Source of the DNA: Methanohalophilus profundi
Lineage (GTDB): Archaea; Halobacteriota; Methanosarcinia; Methanosarcinales; Methanosarcinaceae
NCBI RefSeq assembly: GCF_004137855.1
Contig: NZ_QBKB01000002.1
Span: 1,008,286 to 1,048,079 of the forward strand
Direction: 5' to 3'
Length of the DNA stretch: 39,794 nt
Of this stretch, positions 19,288 through 28,624 are shown piece after piece (the first letter of the stretch is position 1; every line of letters begins with the position of its first letter). Both the position numbers and the translations under genes were made by a program. The notes below the pieces were generated by a model. The model was not told where the DNA came from and made no database searches. It saw nothing but the letters and a program-made list of their open reading frames with translations.

Positions 19288-21292
19288 ATGTTATCAAGAA
19301 CACAATTTATTAACCATAACACTTTTACGAGATGGAAATTGCAAGTTTTGCTTGCTTTGAACGATAAGGCGAGGTTTGACGCAAAAAAAACATCCATTTC
19401 AAAATTTATTTTAGTCTCATCCGTGCTATTCAGTACATTGGCAATAATAGTTGCTTTTCAAAATCCAATGACTGGATATGAATTATCTATATATTCTGCT
19501 ACACCCAAGATTGTATGGTTAAGTCTTATAATAAGTATAAGTGGATCGCTTTTTATTGTGATATATCAAATATATAGCAATCAATACAAATTGAATAATT
19601 TATGGCTTTGGGGTTTACTAGTACTACTTTATAATCGTGTAATTATCTTATATATCCCCTATATAAGAGGAATTTATTCATGGAGAGGTGACAATTTAAG
19701 CCATATTGGAGCAATAATTGATGTATTAAAGGATGGGCATGTCACTGAAACTAACTTTTATCCGATTACACATATTTTTTTAACACAAATGCACCATATA
19801 GGTAACATAGATATTGAATATATTGTGAATTATAGTACAGGTTTATTCTCAATATTTTATGTTATAGCAATATATCTATTATCAATTACTATATTTTCTT
19901 CTAAAAAAGCACAAATATTATCTACATCCTCAGTTGTCATTGTATTTTTTGCATATAATGTATATCTTATGCCTAATGGATGGTCTCAATTATATCTTCC
20001 CTTTGCAATTTTTTTTATTTTTTAAGACGTTAGGAAATAGAAATATATTCCAGTACAAGATTTTATTTTTAGTTATACTGCTATTATATCCTTTTTTCCA
20101 TCCAATAACATCATTATATCTTATAGTATGCATAGGAATTACCATAATTTATATGAGCTACTCTATACTTAACATAAATAAATTTTTTAATCCAAAAAAG
20201 CACATAAAAGAGATGAAAACTAAAAATATATTATCTGTCAGCAGCAAACCATATCAATTAATTAAAGAAAAAATATTATTTATTTATGATCAAATGAAGC
20301 ATGCCCCTACCTATTATCTAATACTTGAAATTGTAATTTTTAGTTATTGGGTATTATTGTTTGGTTTCTTCCATAAAAATATAAGAAATATGTATTACTC
20401 TTTAGTGAGAGGATCAAGTAATAGCAATACAATTGGCTCAATGCAAAACACATTAGACAAAATTGGTGTAACTGGAGCTGATTTTATTGAACTTTTGGTG
20501 AAAATGGAGGGAGCGAATTTATTATTTATAGGATTATTTATAATTAGTCTTTTTATATATATCAAAAGCAAAGATGTTCAGCAAAAAGATCCTTATTTAA
20601 TATTATTAGCAATAATAACAGGTATTACTGCTGTTATTTATGCAGTCTATTTATTTGGTATCGTTCCAGGTCTTGAAAATATAAATGCTGAAAGACTAAA
20701 AACTTACATAACTATTTTTACGCCAATTTTTGCGGGGTTTGTATTCCTATATTTGACAATGCCAAAAAAGAAATTTTATAAGTCAATGTTTTTCTTGTTT
20801 GGAATAATTGTTTTGACTGCTTCTATGTTATCAATATTTAGTCTATATAATTCTCCATATATAATGCAGCCAACGCCTTCAGTAACTCAAATGGATATGG
20901 AAGGAGCAGAGTGGTTTACAAATTACCATAAAGAGGGGACATTAACTGTTCATATAATTAGTCCAATGCCACGATTTGCAGATGCAATTATGGGAGAAAG
21001 TGAAAGGAGAGACACTTTAGGATTCAGCCGATCTATTCATAAAAATGTTCCAGACCACTTTAATTACAATGTAAACAATAGATTGGGAAAAACATATATT
21101 GATGACAAGTACATGATGATTACGATGTTTGATAGGAGAATATACGAAAGCGTTTGGAAAAATATTGGAAGATTTGACAAACATGATTTTAAAGTCTTAA
21201 ATAACGATTCGACAGTTACAAGAATCTATTCTAATAGTCAATCTAATTTATACCATATATCAGGTATACAATTGAATCAAAATACGGAATAA
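19288..21292 (+). pseudogene. Large multipass membrane protein (GT-C-like or polymerase-like), frameshifted in a poly-T tract
   Basis: Two overlapping frames (19288-20025 and 19934-21292) belong to one gene. The first ends in AIFFIF inside T8-A-T6 (20009-20023); dropping one T lets it continue as KTLGNRNIFQYK in the second. Together they give about 665 residues with roughly ten or more membrane helices and a soluble C-terminal domain (about 20880-21290). The loop RGDNLSHIGAIIDVL followed by FYPITHIFLTQ resembles the first luminal loop of GT-C glycosyltransferases, with a possible catalytic Asp. An O-antigen-polymerase-like role is possible from context. The tract could be an error site or a phase-variation switch. 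Confidence 0.65.
20009..20023 (+). repeat. T8-A-T6 homopolymer tract at the frameshift of the membrane protein gene
   Basis: Eight T, one A and six T stand exactly where the two frames of the membrane protein meet. A change of one T in either run switches the gene between a 245-residue product and the full-length one. Confidence 0.7.
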
Positions 21293-21407
21293 GACCAAAA
21301 AATATTTCTGTATAGATTCCATGTGAATAGTTATTAAAACCGAAATATACATATAATTATTATAAATTAATAATGTGCAGGCATTCAAAGATTATAAAAT
21401 CTAACTT

Positions 21408-22230
21408 ATGCAACAATTATCATTAGAAAATTGAATAAAGTTCGTAGAACTATCTGATGAACAACGAACATACATTATAAAATATTTACTACCCACTCTG
21501 ATTACTGAAGGAAAGAGAGCTTATACCGTAATGGAATTCTTTTTTAATAACAGGTTGTAGATGGGAAGACTACCAGATAGTTATGGGTCCATGTAACTGC
21601 ATGAAGAAGACTCAGAAAATCGTCTGAAGAAAAAATCTGGAATCAGGTAATGGAATCTCTTAAGGATACTGCTTATCAGGAAGGCAGGTCCTCATTAGAA
21701 ACTGTCTGTGTAGATAGCAGTTCATTGAGATTAAAAAGGGGGAAGAAGTAACCACATATAATGGCCACAAAAGAAAAAAGGAATAGAAATTCATGCGTGT
21801 GATATTGAAAGGATATTCTCTACAATTATAATGTCATCAGGAAATGAAAATGATAGTAAAAGATTCATTGATGTTATTCAAAGCACAAAGATTAGGACAC
21901 AAAGAAGACCTAGGACAAACCAGTAGAAGTACTCGCAGATTCTACTTATGATAATCGTGTAATCAGGAAATAATTAAGATCCAGAGTCATCAAAAGTAAT
22001 ATTCCTGTAAATGTCAGGAATAAGAAACAGAGAAAGAGGGGCGGACCTACAAGATTCAAGGATGAAAAATATAAAAGAAGAGGTACAATCGAGGGATTCT
22101 TTGCAGGGTTGAAGATGAGATTTAGAAAGATAGCAAGCAGATATGAAAGGCTTAATGTTGTCTTCAAAGCTCTATAAGATATTGTATGTTTCCTAATGTG
22201 CTGGAAAAAGAGTAAAGAAATGCTTTGAAA
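21408..22230 (+). pseudogene. Degenerate IS5-family DDE transposase
   Basis: Reading across frames and stops gives FVELSDEQRTYIIKYLLP, TGCRWED (second frame), then LETVCVDSSSLRLK, YNGHKRKKGIEIHA, VLADSTYDNRVIRK, IPVNVRNKKQRKRGGP and GTIEGFFAGLKMRF. These are the D, D and E blocks of the IS5-type transposases common in Methanosarcinales. At least three stops and several frameshifts show that it is long dead. Terminal repeats were not found. With a second dead transposase at about 23.6-23.9 kb it brackets the GT52-like gene. The stretch 22231-22469 after it holds nothing recognisable except the SD of the next gene. Confidence 0.8.
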
Positions 22231-22469
22231 TAGGTTCATGTATAAATAAAATGCATGATCTACGCTCATGAAATACCAAATGGCACCAAAAAAGGTTACA
22301 TTTTTAAAGTGTGAAGCTAATTTGGTAGTCTCGATACTATTCAAAATATACAAACTACTATCTTTTTATAAAATTAGTGTTCGTTACTGATAGAAAATTA
22401 GAAATTATAAGGTGCCGATAAAAATACATACTAAATCCTTATATGACCATTAAGGGAGTTGATTATTAA

Positions 22470-23565
22470 ATGAAAGATGTATACATTTGTTTCACTCCAT
22501 ACCATATCATATTATCTTGTGCAATAGCATTTGCTAAGAATGATAAAATTGAAAATGATTTGATAATTCAACCTAGTTTTCCTAATGTAGACAATTTTAT
22601 AGATGGAATCAAAGAGTGGAATGACAATTTATTTAATGAAATTATAGAAATTCCTGGGCGTTACGAATCAAAGCCACGAAATATAAAAATTATTAGTACT
22701 ATCGAAAATATTTATAAATATAAAAGAGCAAATCAATTATTAAAAAGAAAATATAACCATACTATGATAAATAATCTTTACATATTTAATGATTGTAGTC
22801 TTTCAGGACAGCTTCTGGCTTATTTAAATGACCAAAATGGTGGATGTAATATATATGTTGAAGATGGAATGGCCGCATATATAAATCAAATACCATCTAG
22901 GTCTATACGTCAATTATTAGCTCGCCATATATATAAACTTACATTTGGTAAATGGTATGAACAAAATGAAAAACAGGGTCTATGTAAATATATAGATAAG
23001 TTTATGGTTTTAAATCCCCAACATATTCGTATAGATTTGAGCAAAAAAAATATTAATGCTATTGAACTCGAAGATATTTTTAACCTAAATACAACTGGTC
23101 TACCTAATAAGATCACAAAACAATTCAATTTAAATATTTCAAAAAGAGAGAATGTAACGATTTTAATACTTTCTCCCTCTTACTTCTTAATAGAGAATGG
23201 TATATTGAATAAATGTAAGAACATAATAAATCAAATTGTAGAAAAAAAATTCTAATACTCTGATAAAATATCATCCAGCCGAGAAAAATTATTATTTGGA
23301 TGATATCATTTGTTCTGAAAAGATTATCCCTCAGTCTATTCCTTTAGAAATTATTTACCTATATCTAATGGACACTCCTCCAACTAATGTAATTGGAGAC
23401 ATATCAACATCATTGATGACTTCTAAGTTATTACTCGAAAAGACAAATGTCATTAGTTTAGCCAATATTTATAAATATAAAAATGATTCTATCATAAATT
23501 TATTTTCCAAAGTTGGAATTTTGGTACCACACAATATTGATTCATTATTTGACGTTTTAACTTGA
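22470..23565 (+). pseudogene. GT52-like (sialyltransferase-type) glycosyltransferase, frameshifted in a poly-A tract
   Basis: The first frame begins MKDVYICFTPYHIILSCAIA and includes NIYVEDGMAAYIN, matching the start and the E-D-G motif of GT52/polysialyltransferase-type enzymes that use CMP-activated nonulosonic acids. It stops at 23255 just after A8 (23242-23249). With one A fewer the frame continues NTLIKYHPAEKNYYLDD, where H-P is the family's second motif, then NVIGDISTSLMTSKLLL, and ends at 23565, about 364 residues. The CMP-sugar supply operon at 27-34 kb makes a pseudaminic acid transferase role attractive, by inference only. A good SD (AAGGGAGTTGAT) precedes ATG 22470. Confidence 0.65.
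23242..23249 (+). repeat. A8 homopolymer at the frameshift of the GT52-like gene
   Basis: Eight consecutive A follow GTAG directly before the premature TAA at 23253-23255. One A fewer or two more restores the full-length transferase, so this is a possible slipped-strand switch or a miscalled homopolymer. Confidence 0.7.
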
Positions 23566-23619
23566 TATTTTGACTTTAATGATCTTTTTAAAAGTTTAGC
23601 AATGTCTTTGCATGTTTTG

Positions 23620-23945
23620 CATCATGCAGGCTTATCTGAAATCTTAAAACCAGTTACAATGAACCTTTCAACGAATAGAATGAAGATATTCTGTTGGCAG
23701 ATTTTATCCAAAGTTGTGAAGTGAAGTACGTGTTTTATACAAATCTTGGATTGAACTCGATACATTAATTTAACAAATTTTCTATAATCTTTATTTATAT
23801 ACTTTTTGAACAATACAAATGTCATTAATTGGTGTTGAATATATTTTTGCTTGGAATGTTTACAACTGTAGATTGGAAATGGATTTTCCAGCTACAGAAA
23901 TAGCTGCATCGATAAAATTTAAATAATCATTTGACAAAATACATT
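23620..23945 (-). pseudogene. Degenerate transposase remnant (IS4/IS5-like DDE)
   Basis: On the minus strand, pieces in shifting frames read DYLNFIDAAISVAGK, then NPFPIYSCKHSKQKYIQHQ, LMTFVLFKKYINKDYRKFV and VLHFTTLDKIC. These match the N-terminal third of a DDE transposase family frequent in methanogens (typical YTQHQLL...LKEYL...YREFVEL...VPHYTTL). The catalytic core is missing and stops interrupt the piece. The remaining AT-rich sequence 23946-24238 holds no gene I can support, only the SD AAGGTG of the next gene. Confidence 0.6.
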
Positions 23946-24238
23946 CATCCTCTTTGTGTTTAGTCTAGTCAGAATCACATTGGAGGGGGATTCTTCTTAT
24001 AAAAATAATAATGTATTAGCCGAAATTAGAGTAAAGGGTTTCTACAGAGCTGAAATATCAAAAAATAGTTTAAATTGTTTTTTTAGATAGTAGCACTTGC
24101 ATCACTTGTATTCATTTCAAACAAATGAAACTCCCATTAAATCTTCGGTTAAATGTGGTGCTAAAGACACAGGGAGTTACACTTTAATTATAAAAATACT
24201 TTAAATAAAATAATGTCACTATATCATAAGGTGTGTGA

Positions 24239-25645
24239 ATGCGCATGGTTTCGAATAACACCATATTAGAACAATTTATTGAAATTGAAAGTAACTCAAA
24301 TCTATGGAATTATGAAATCAATGGAATTCATCTATGGCCTCTTATTCGAACAGACACTTTTACATATGTGAATAATGAATCCAAAGGTTATTGTGCGGCT
24401 CATGCAAATACCAATAAAACTAATTTTTTGAAACCACGTTTTTTTATGAATGCATTGAAAACCCAACTTTTTTTTATTGCAAACAAAGCAGATTATGATT
24501 CCTTGTTCACCACTACCAAAAGATATCTTTCAGAATCCGGCAGGTATAATGATTGTTTTTATGAACCATATATGTCTTTATTTTCAAAACCTCTTATTTT
24601 TGAAAGCAGTTATCAGGGTCAGACCAAACAACCATGGGAAAAGGAAGAGAAATATTTATTTGATTTTATTGTACTTTCCTCTGCAGTAAAAGCTATTATC
24701 AAATTACAACTTAAACAGGGCAAATACGAAAAAGAAATTTCAGAATTCACATTGCTGGTATGCCAATCATTTTCAATTCCGGATCATTACCCCCAGTTGA
24801 ATAAAATATTGGATAGAAGTTTCCACAGCATAAAATACATAAAATCTCACACTAACAAAATTAGTAATCGTCTGGATGGAAAGATTGCTTTCATACACTG
24901 TGCCTCCTATCTTTCAACCCATGGAGAAATAATCAAAAGTTTAAAAGAAAATGGAATTACTACGATTGAATTACAACATGGTTATGTTGGTAAGGAACAT
25001 CACGCGTATAATTATCCAACAGGAGATGCGCAATTAATTGCTAAAGAATACTTGCCCGATTATTATCTTACTTTTGGTAAATACTGGAACGAACAAATCC
25101 AGACACCAAGCAAAGTAGTAACTGTTGGAAATCCTTCCTTCAATAGTTCCAGAGATTATCATGATAAGAATTGTACTGTTGATCCAAATTCGATTCTAAT
25201 AATATCCCAGGGGACGGTCACTCCTAAAATGGTCAAAATCGCTACATATCTCTCAAAAGAGTTCCCGGAAAGAACAATTATTTTCAAACTACATCCCGGA
25301 GAAGTACCTTTTAGAGAACGGTATGAGGAACTTGATCAATATGAAAATATACTAATAAAGACCTATGATGATATATATGAACTCATAGCATCAACCAAAA
25401 TAATTGTAGGCTATAATTCTACAACACTCTTTGAAGCTATGGCATACACCGATAAAAGAATCCTTGTCTTGCAAAATAATTCAATCCCGGATTCAATCGG
25501 ATACAAATTTTCTGCATGTGAGGAACTGAGAGATGCAATTTTGAATCCTAAATAGGGATATTCTACAGCAGACTCCTCGTATTTCTGGGAGCCAGACTGG
25601 GAATCCAGGATAGCGGAATTTTTGTCTGGATTATCGCAGAAGTAA
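24239..25645 (+). CDS. GT-B-like capsule/teichoic-type glycosyltransferase, with in-frame TAG near the C-terminus
   Basis: The 438-residue part up to TAG at 25553-25555 has a C-terminal half typical of capsule/CDP-glycerol-transferase-like GT-B enzymes: IELQHGYVGKEHHAYN, IISQGT, FKLHPGE and GYNSTTLFEAMAY. The N-terminal half is poorly conserved. After the TAG the frame stays open for 29 codons and reads GYSTADSSYFWEPDWESRI and then AEFLSGLSQK to TAA at 25645. The FWE-x-DWE-x-RI-x-EFL pattern looks like a natural C-terminal helix, so the TAG is probably inside the gene. It would transfer a sugar or sugar-phosphate of the surface polymer. SD AAGGTG precedes ATG 24239; ATG 24245 is an alternative. 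Confidence 0.72.
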
Positions 25646-25653
25646 AAGTCGAA

Positions 25654-27102
25654 TTATCTGTGATGTACAAGGGACTTAAAGAACAAGATTTCTTCATCCC
25701 TGAATGTCTTTAATGCATACATCAATACAAAGTATATAGCAGCACACAATGCAATAATCAATAATATATTGTACAATCCTGCTGGCTCATAGATAATTAT
25801 TGGTATGGCCATTACTGAAGAGGAAAATAGACTCTTTAATATTGGACGCAGGCTCATATCAAAAGGAAGCATTTTGCTGGAATAAATAAACGCTATTATG
25901 AAACTGAAACCAAATGCTAACAGGGTTGTAAAAGCTGCTCCGATGATCCCGATATAAGGCACAAGGAGGAAATTCAATACAAGGTTAAATATTGCAGCAA
26001 TTATCCAGATCTTACCGCTGATATGTGTTTGTTTTTCAAGAATTATAATTTGCACTGTTATTGCATAAGCTCCAAATAGAAGCATACTCACAGCTACAAA
26101 AGGTGTTATCAAATATCCTTTTTCTGCAATTTCCGGTGTTGAAAGTATTGTTAATAGAGGCTTGGACAATATCGATAACCCAAAAGTGGCAGGTATTGCG
26201 ATTATCATGAAGTACTTGAAAGAATAGCCAAGTATATGTTTGACATTTTCAATTTGTTTTTTGTCATAATTTTCTGAAAGAATGGAAGGCAACAGGAACG
26301 TGAGAGGTGAGACAAACATTCTCACCATCCCTCCAAGTGCGTAACCTGGAGAATAATAACCAACCGAAGATGCACCGAGTAAAATGCCAATCACATAACG
26401 GTCACTGGAGTTTACCACCCAACTTGAAAGGTTACCTGGGACAGTGGGAATTCCAAAATTGAGATATTCTTTCATATTATGGAAATGAGGGACTGCAAAA
26501 CCCACATCACTATAAACCAGGATTGTTAAAATTAGAAATAATATTACATCAATAAGAAGTAAACCATATACTGCACCGGTGATCCCATATCCACTGAATA
26601 CAAAATAACCAATTATGGAAATCATCAATACGGTCTTGGCCAACATTATGGTCGAGTATTTTTTTATGTACTGTTTTGCTCGTAGATAATTTATGAAAAA
26701 GAGTATCAAACATTCAAAGAAAACAATAACTACCAGTATCTGGGCGACCAGCAGGTTTCCTTCAAACAGAATATTCGCAATTTTCTCAGAAAAAAGATAT
26801 AATGCGATTGAAGAGAATATGGTTGATGAAATTACAATAGTAAATATAGAATAAAACGTCTCCTGCAAATCATTTTTGTGTTCAATAGCAGGGATATAGC
26901 GAACCATTGTATAGGGAAGACCAAAAAGTGCAATTTGGGGAACGATACCAATGGTTACCATTATTTGTGCCCATATACCATAATTTTCAATGGAAAGGTT
27001 TTTTGTCAGGATTGGTAGCAGAACCAATCCTTGTAAACCTACAACTAGTTGGGTTAAGCCGACAAGTCCTACTCTACGGGCAAAAAGATGTGATTGGGTC
27101 AT
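25654..27102 (-). CDS. Wzx-type polysaccharide flippase
   Basis: A 482-residue integral-membrane protein with about 12-14 hydrophobic helices, of the MATE/MVF polysaccharide transporter superfamily. Recognisable segments are QLVVGLQGLVLLPILTK at the N-terminus, DRYVIGILLGASSVGYYSPG mid-protein and IPATFGLSILSKPLL. It would flip the lipid-linked oligosaccharide made by the surrounding transferases across the cell membrane. It is the only minus-strand gene between 7.6 and 34.3 kb, convergent with the GT-B-like gene (8 bp from its TAA) and divergent from the pse operon. A TATA box lies about 25 bp upstream of its start. Confidence 0.92.
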   Translation of the reverse strand: MTQSHLFARRVGLVGLTQLVVGLQGLVLLPILTKNLSIENYGIWAQIMVTIGIVPQIALFGLPYTMVRYIPAIEHKNDLQETFYSIFTIVISSTIFSSIALYLFSEKIANILFEGNLLVAQILVVIVFFECLILFFINYLRAKQYIKKYSTIMLAKTVLMISIIGYFVFSGYGITGAVYGLLLIDVILFLILTILVYSDVGFAVPHFHNMKEYLNFGIPTVPGNLSSWVVNSSDRYVIGILLGASSVGYYSPGYALGGMVRMFVSPLTFLLPSILSENYDKKQIENVKHILGYSFKYFMIIAIPATFGLSILSKPLLTILSTPEIAEKGYLITPFVAVSMLLFGAYAITVQIIILEKQTHISGKIWIIAAIFNLVLNFLLVPYIGIIGAAFTTLLAFGFSFIIAFIYSSKMLPFDMSLRPILKSLFSSSVMAIPIIIYEPAGLYNILLIIALCAAIYFVLMYALKTFRDEEILFFKSLVHHR

Positions 27103-27125
27103 GTAACTGGTTCTACTAAAGATTC

Positions 27126-27140
27126 TTTATATAAATATAT
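27126..27140 (-). promoter_or_regulatory. TATA box of the flippase gene
   Basis: TTTATATAAATATAT lies about 25-38 bp upstream of the minus-strand ATG at 27102, the right place for an archaeal TBP site with a leaderless or short-leader transcript. Confidence 0.55.
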
Positions 27141-27204
27141 TATTGACTATACGTTGTGATACTTCACATTGTTTTGGTTAGCAATCTTTTTTTAATAGAA
27201 GATT

Positions 27205-27212
27205 GTTTTATA
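27205..27212 (+). promoter_or_regulatory. Candidate TATA box of the pseudaminic acid operon
   Basis: GTTTTATA lies about 35-42 bp upstream of ATG 27247, allowing a transcription start about 12 bp before the first gene. Seven of the eight junctions inside the operon are overlaps or gaps under 10 bp (the largest is 27 bp), so this is probably the main promoter for all nine genes. Divergent from the flippase promoter. Confidence 0.4.
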
Positions 27213-27246
27213 CAACATTAATTTACTAATCTATAATGGGATTATT

Positions 27247-28215
27247 ATGACAAATATCTTCGATGGGAAAAACATTCTTCTTACAGGTGGAACCGGTTCT
27301 TTCGGACACAAATTCACTGAAATAATACTAAACAATTACAGTCCAAAGTCATTAAGAATCTATTCAAGAGGAGAATATAACCAGTATCTAATGCAACAGA
27401 AGTTTCAGGATGAAAGGTTAAGATTTTTAATTGGTGATGTCAGAGATAAGGAACGTCTCTACCGTGCAATGAACGATGTGGATATTGTTGTGCATGCTGC
27501 TGCCTTAAAACAGGTGCCTGCCTGTGAATATAATCCTATTGAAGCAGTCCGTACCAACATTGATGGTACTGTAAATGTGATTGATGCAGCCATCGATAAT
27601 AATGTCGAAAGAGTGATGGCTATTAGTACGGATAAGGCTGTTCATCCTGTGAACTTATATGGAGCAACCAAAATGGTTGCTGAGAAACTGTTTGTGCAGG
27701 GAAACACTTACTCCGGGAAAAGGAAGACAAAATTTAGCTGTACAAGATATGGAAATGTGGTTGGAAGCCGGGGTAGTGTGATACCTCTTTTCCTAAAACA
27801 AAAGGAAGAAGGAACCCTGACGATTACCGATGAAAAAATGACACGGTTCTGGCTGACCCTGGATCAGGGCGTGAATTTTGTAATTAATTCAATGGAAAAA
27901 ATGCAGGGTGGAGAAATATTTATCCCGAAAATTCCAAGTATGAAGATAACAGCTCTTGCTGATGCTATTGCACCAGAAGCCAATAAAGAGTTTACCGGCA
28001 TCAGACCAGGGGAAAAACTTCACGAGATAATGATTACTGAAGATGAAGCCAGACACGCAAAAGAGTTTTCAGATTATTTTGTAATAGAGCCCGAGCATCC
28101 TTTCTGGGATAAAAATGCAAATGTTGATGGAAACGATCTTCATGAAGGTTTCAGATATTCAAGTGACATAAATACAGAGTGGCTTACTGCAGAAGATCTT
28201 AAAGAAATGTATTGA
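27247..28215 (+). CDS. pseB: UDP-N-acetylglucosamine 4,6-dehydratase (PseB-like)
   Basis: A 322-residue SDR dehydratase. TGGTGSFG is at 13-20, YSRGEYNQ at 39-46 (PseB has YSRDE-K-Q here), STDKAVHPVNLYGATK with Tyr138 and Lys142, and RFWLTLDQGV later, all marks of the PseB/FlaA1 class. It removes water from UDP-GlcNAc and inverts C5, giving the 4-keto-6-deoxy-L-altrose-type intermediate: the first step of pseudaminic acid synthesis. It heads a nine-gene operon and is followed after 7 bp by a cupin gene. Inverting versus retaining type cannot be fully settled by eye, but the neighbours fit the Pse branch. Confidence 0.88.
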   Translation: MTNIFDGKNILLTGGTGSFGHKFTEIILNNYSPKSLRIYSRGEYNQYLMQQKFQDERLRFLIGDVRDKERLYRAMNDVDIVVHAAALKQVPACEYNPIEAVRTNIDGTVNVIDAAIDNNVERVMAISTDKAVHPVNLYGATKMVAEKLFVQGNTYSGKRKTKFSCTRYGNVVGSRGSVIPLFLKQKEEGTLTITDEKMTRFWLTLDQGVNFVINSMEKMQGGEIFIPKIPSMKITALADAIAPEANKEFTGIRPGEKLHEIMITEDEARHAKEFSDYFVIEPEHPFWDKNANVDGNDLHEGFRYSSDINTEWLTAEDLKEMY

Positions 28216-28222
28216 TGATTCT

Positions 28223-28624
28223 ATGTTTTATGAACAATTGTCCCGACAGAAACATATCCGGGAAGATGGCTGGTTGTCCGAACTGGTCTCTATGAACTAT
28301 GAAGATGAACCTTTTAATTGTCTTCATACCTATGTTGTTTCTGTAAATCCTGGTAAAATGCGGGCAAATCATTATCATAAACATAAGGAAGAATGGATTG
28401 CAGCAGTTGCAGGAAAAATTACTTTGTATCTGAGAGATGTTGAATCAGGAGAGTTGGAAGAGGTAGTGTTGGATACTTCTACCAGTTCTTCTTCCATAAT
28501 ATATATCCCTCCCCGTGTCGCACATGCTGTATATAATGGAACAGAGAATGAAGCAAGTTTGATCGTTTTTAGCCTAAGCCCGGAGGATAAAAATGACACA
28601 ATTGCCTTTGAGGTTTTGAAATGA
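28223..28624 (+). CDS. Cupin-fold sugar-nucleotide modifying protein
   Basis: A 133-residue single-domain cupin. The metal-site motifs are ANHYHKHKEEW and, after the barrel turn, PPRVAHAVYN. It resembles the C-terminal cupin of CapF/WbjC-type enzymes and the FdtA/WxcM ketoisomerases, which act on 4-keto-6-deoxy sugar nucleotides. Standing between PseB and PseC and overlapping the latter by 4 bp, it likely acts on the keto intermediate, perhaps as an isomerase or epimerase. The standard pathway has no such step, so the final sugar may be a variant. The reaction is not provable from sequence. Confidence 0.72.
   Translation: MFYEQLSRQKHIREDGWLSELVSMNYEDEPFNCLHTYVVSVNPGKMRANHYHKHKEEWIAAVAGKITLYLRDVESGELEEVVLDTSTSSSSIIYIPPRVAHAVYNGTENEASLIVFSLSPEDKNDTIAFEVLK

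Noticed and set aside
23892-23894. A TAG inside the minus-strand transposase remnant, which could be counted as another in-frame TAG.
   Set aside because: The remnant also has other stops and frameshifts, so the TAG is not informative.
24129-24178. AACTCCC...GGGAGTT inverted repeat with a 36-bp loop.
   Set aside because: Seven-base arms with a long loop arise easily by chance; no transposase ends or terminator features support it.
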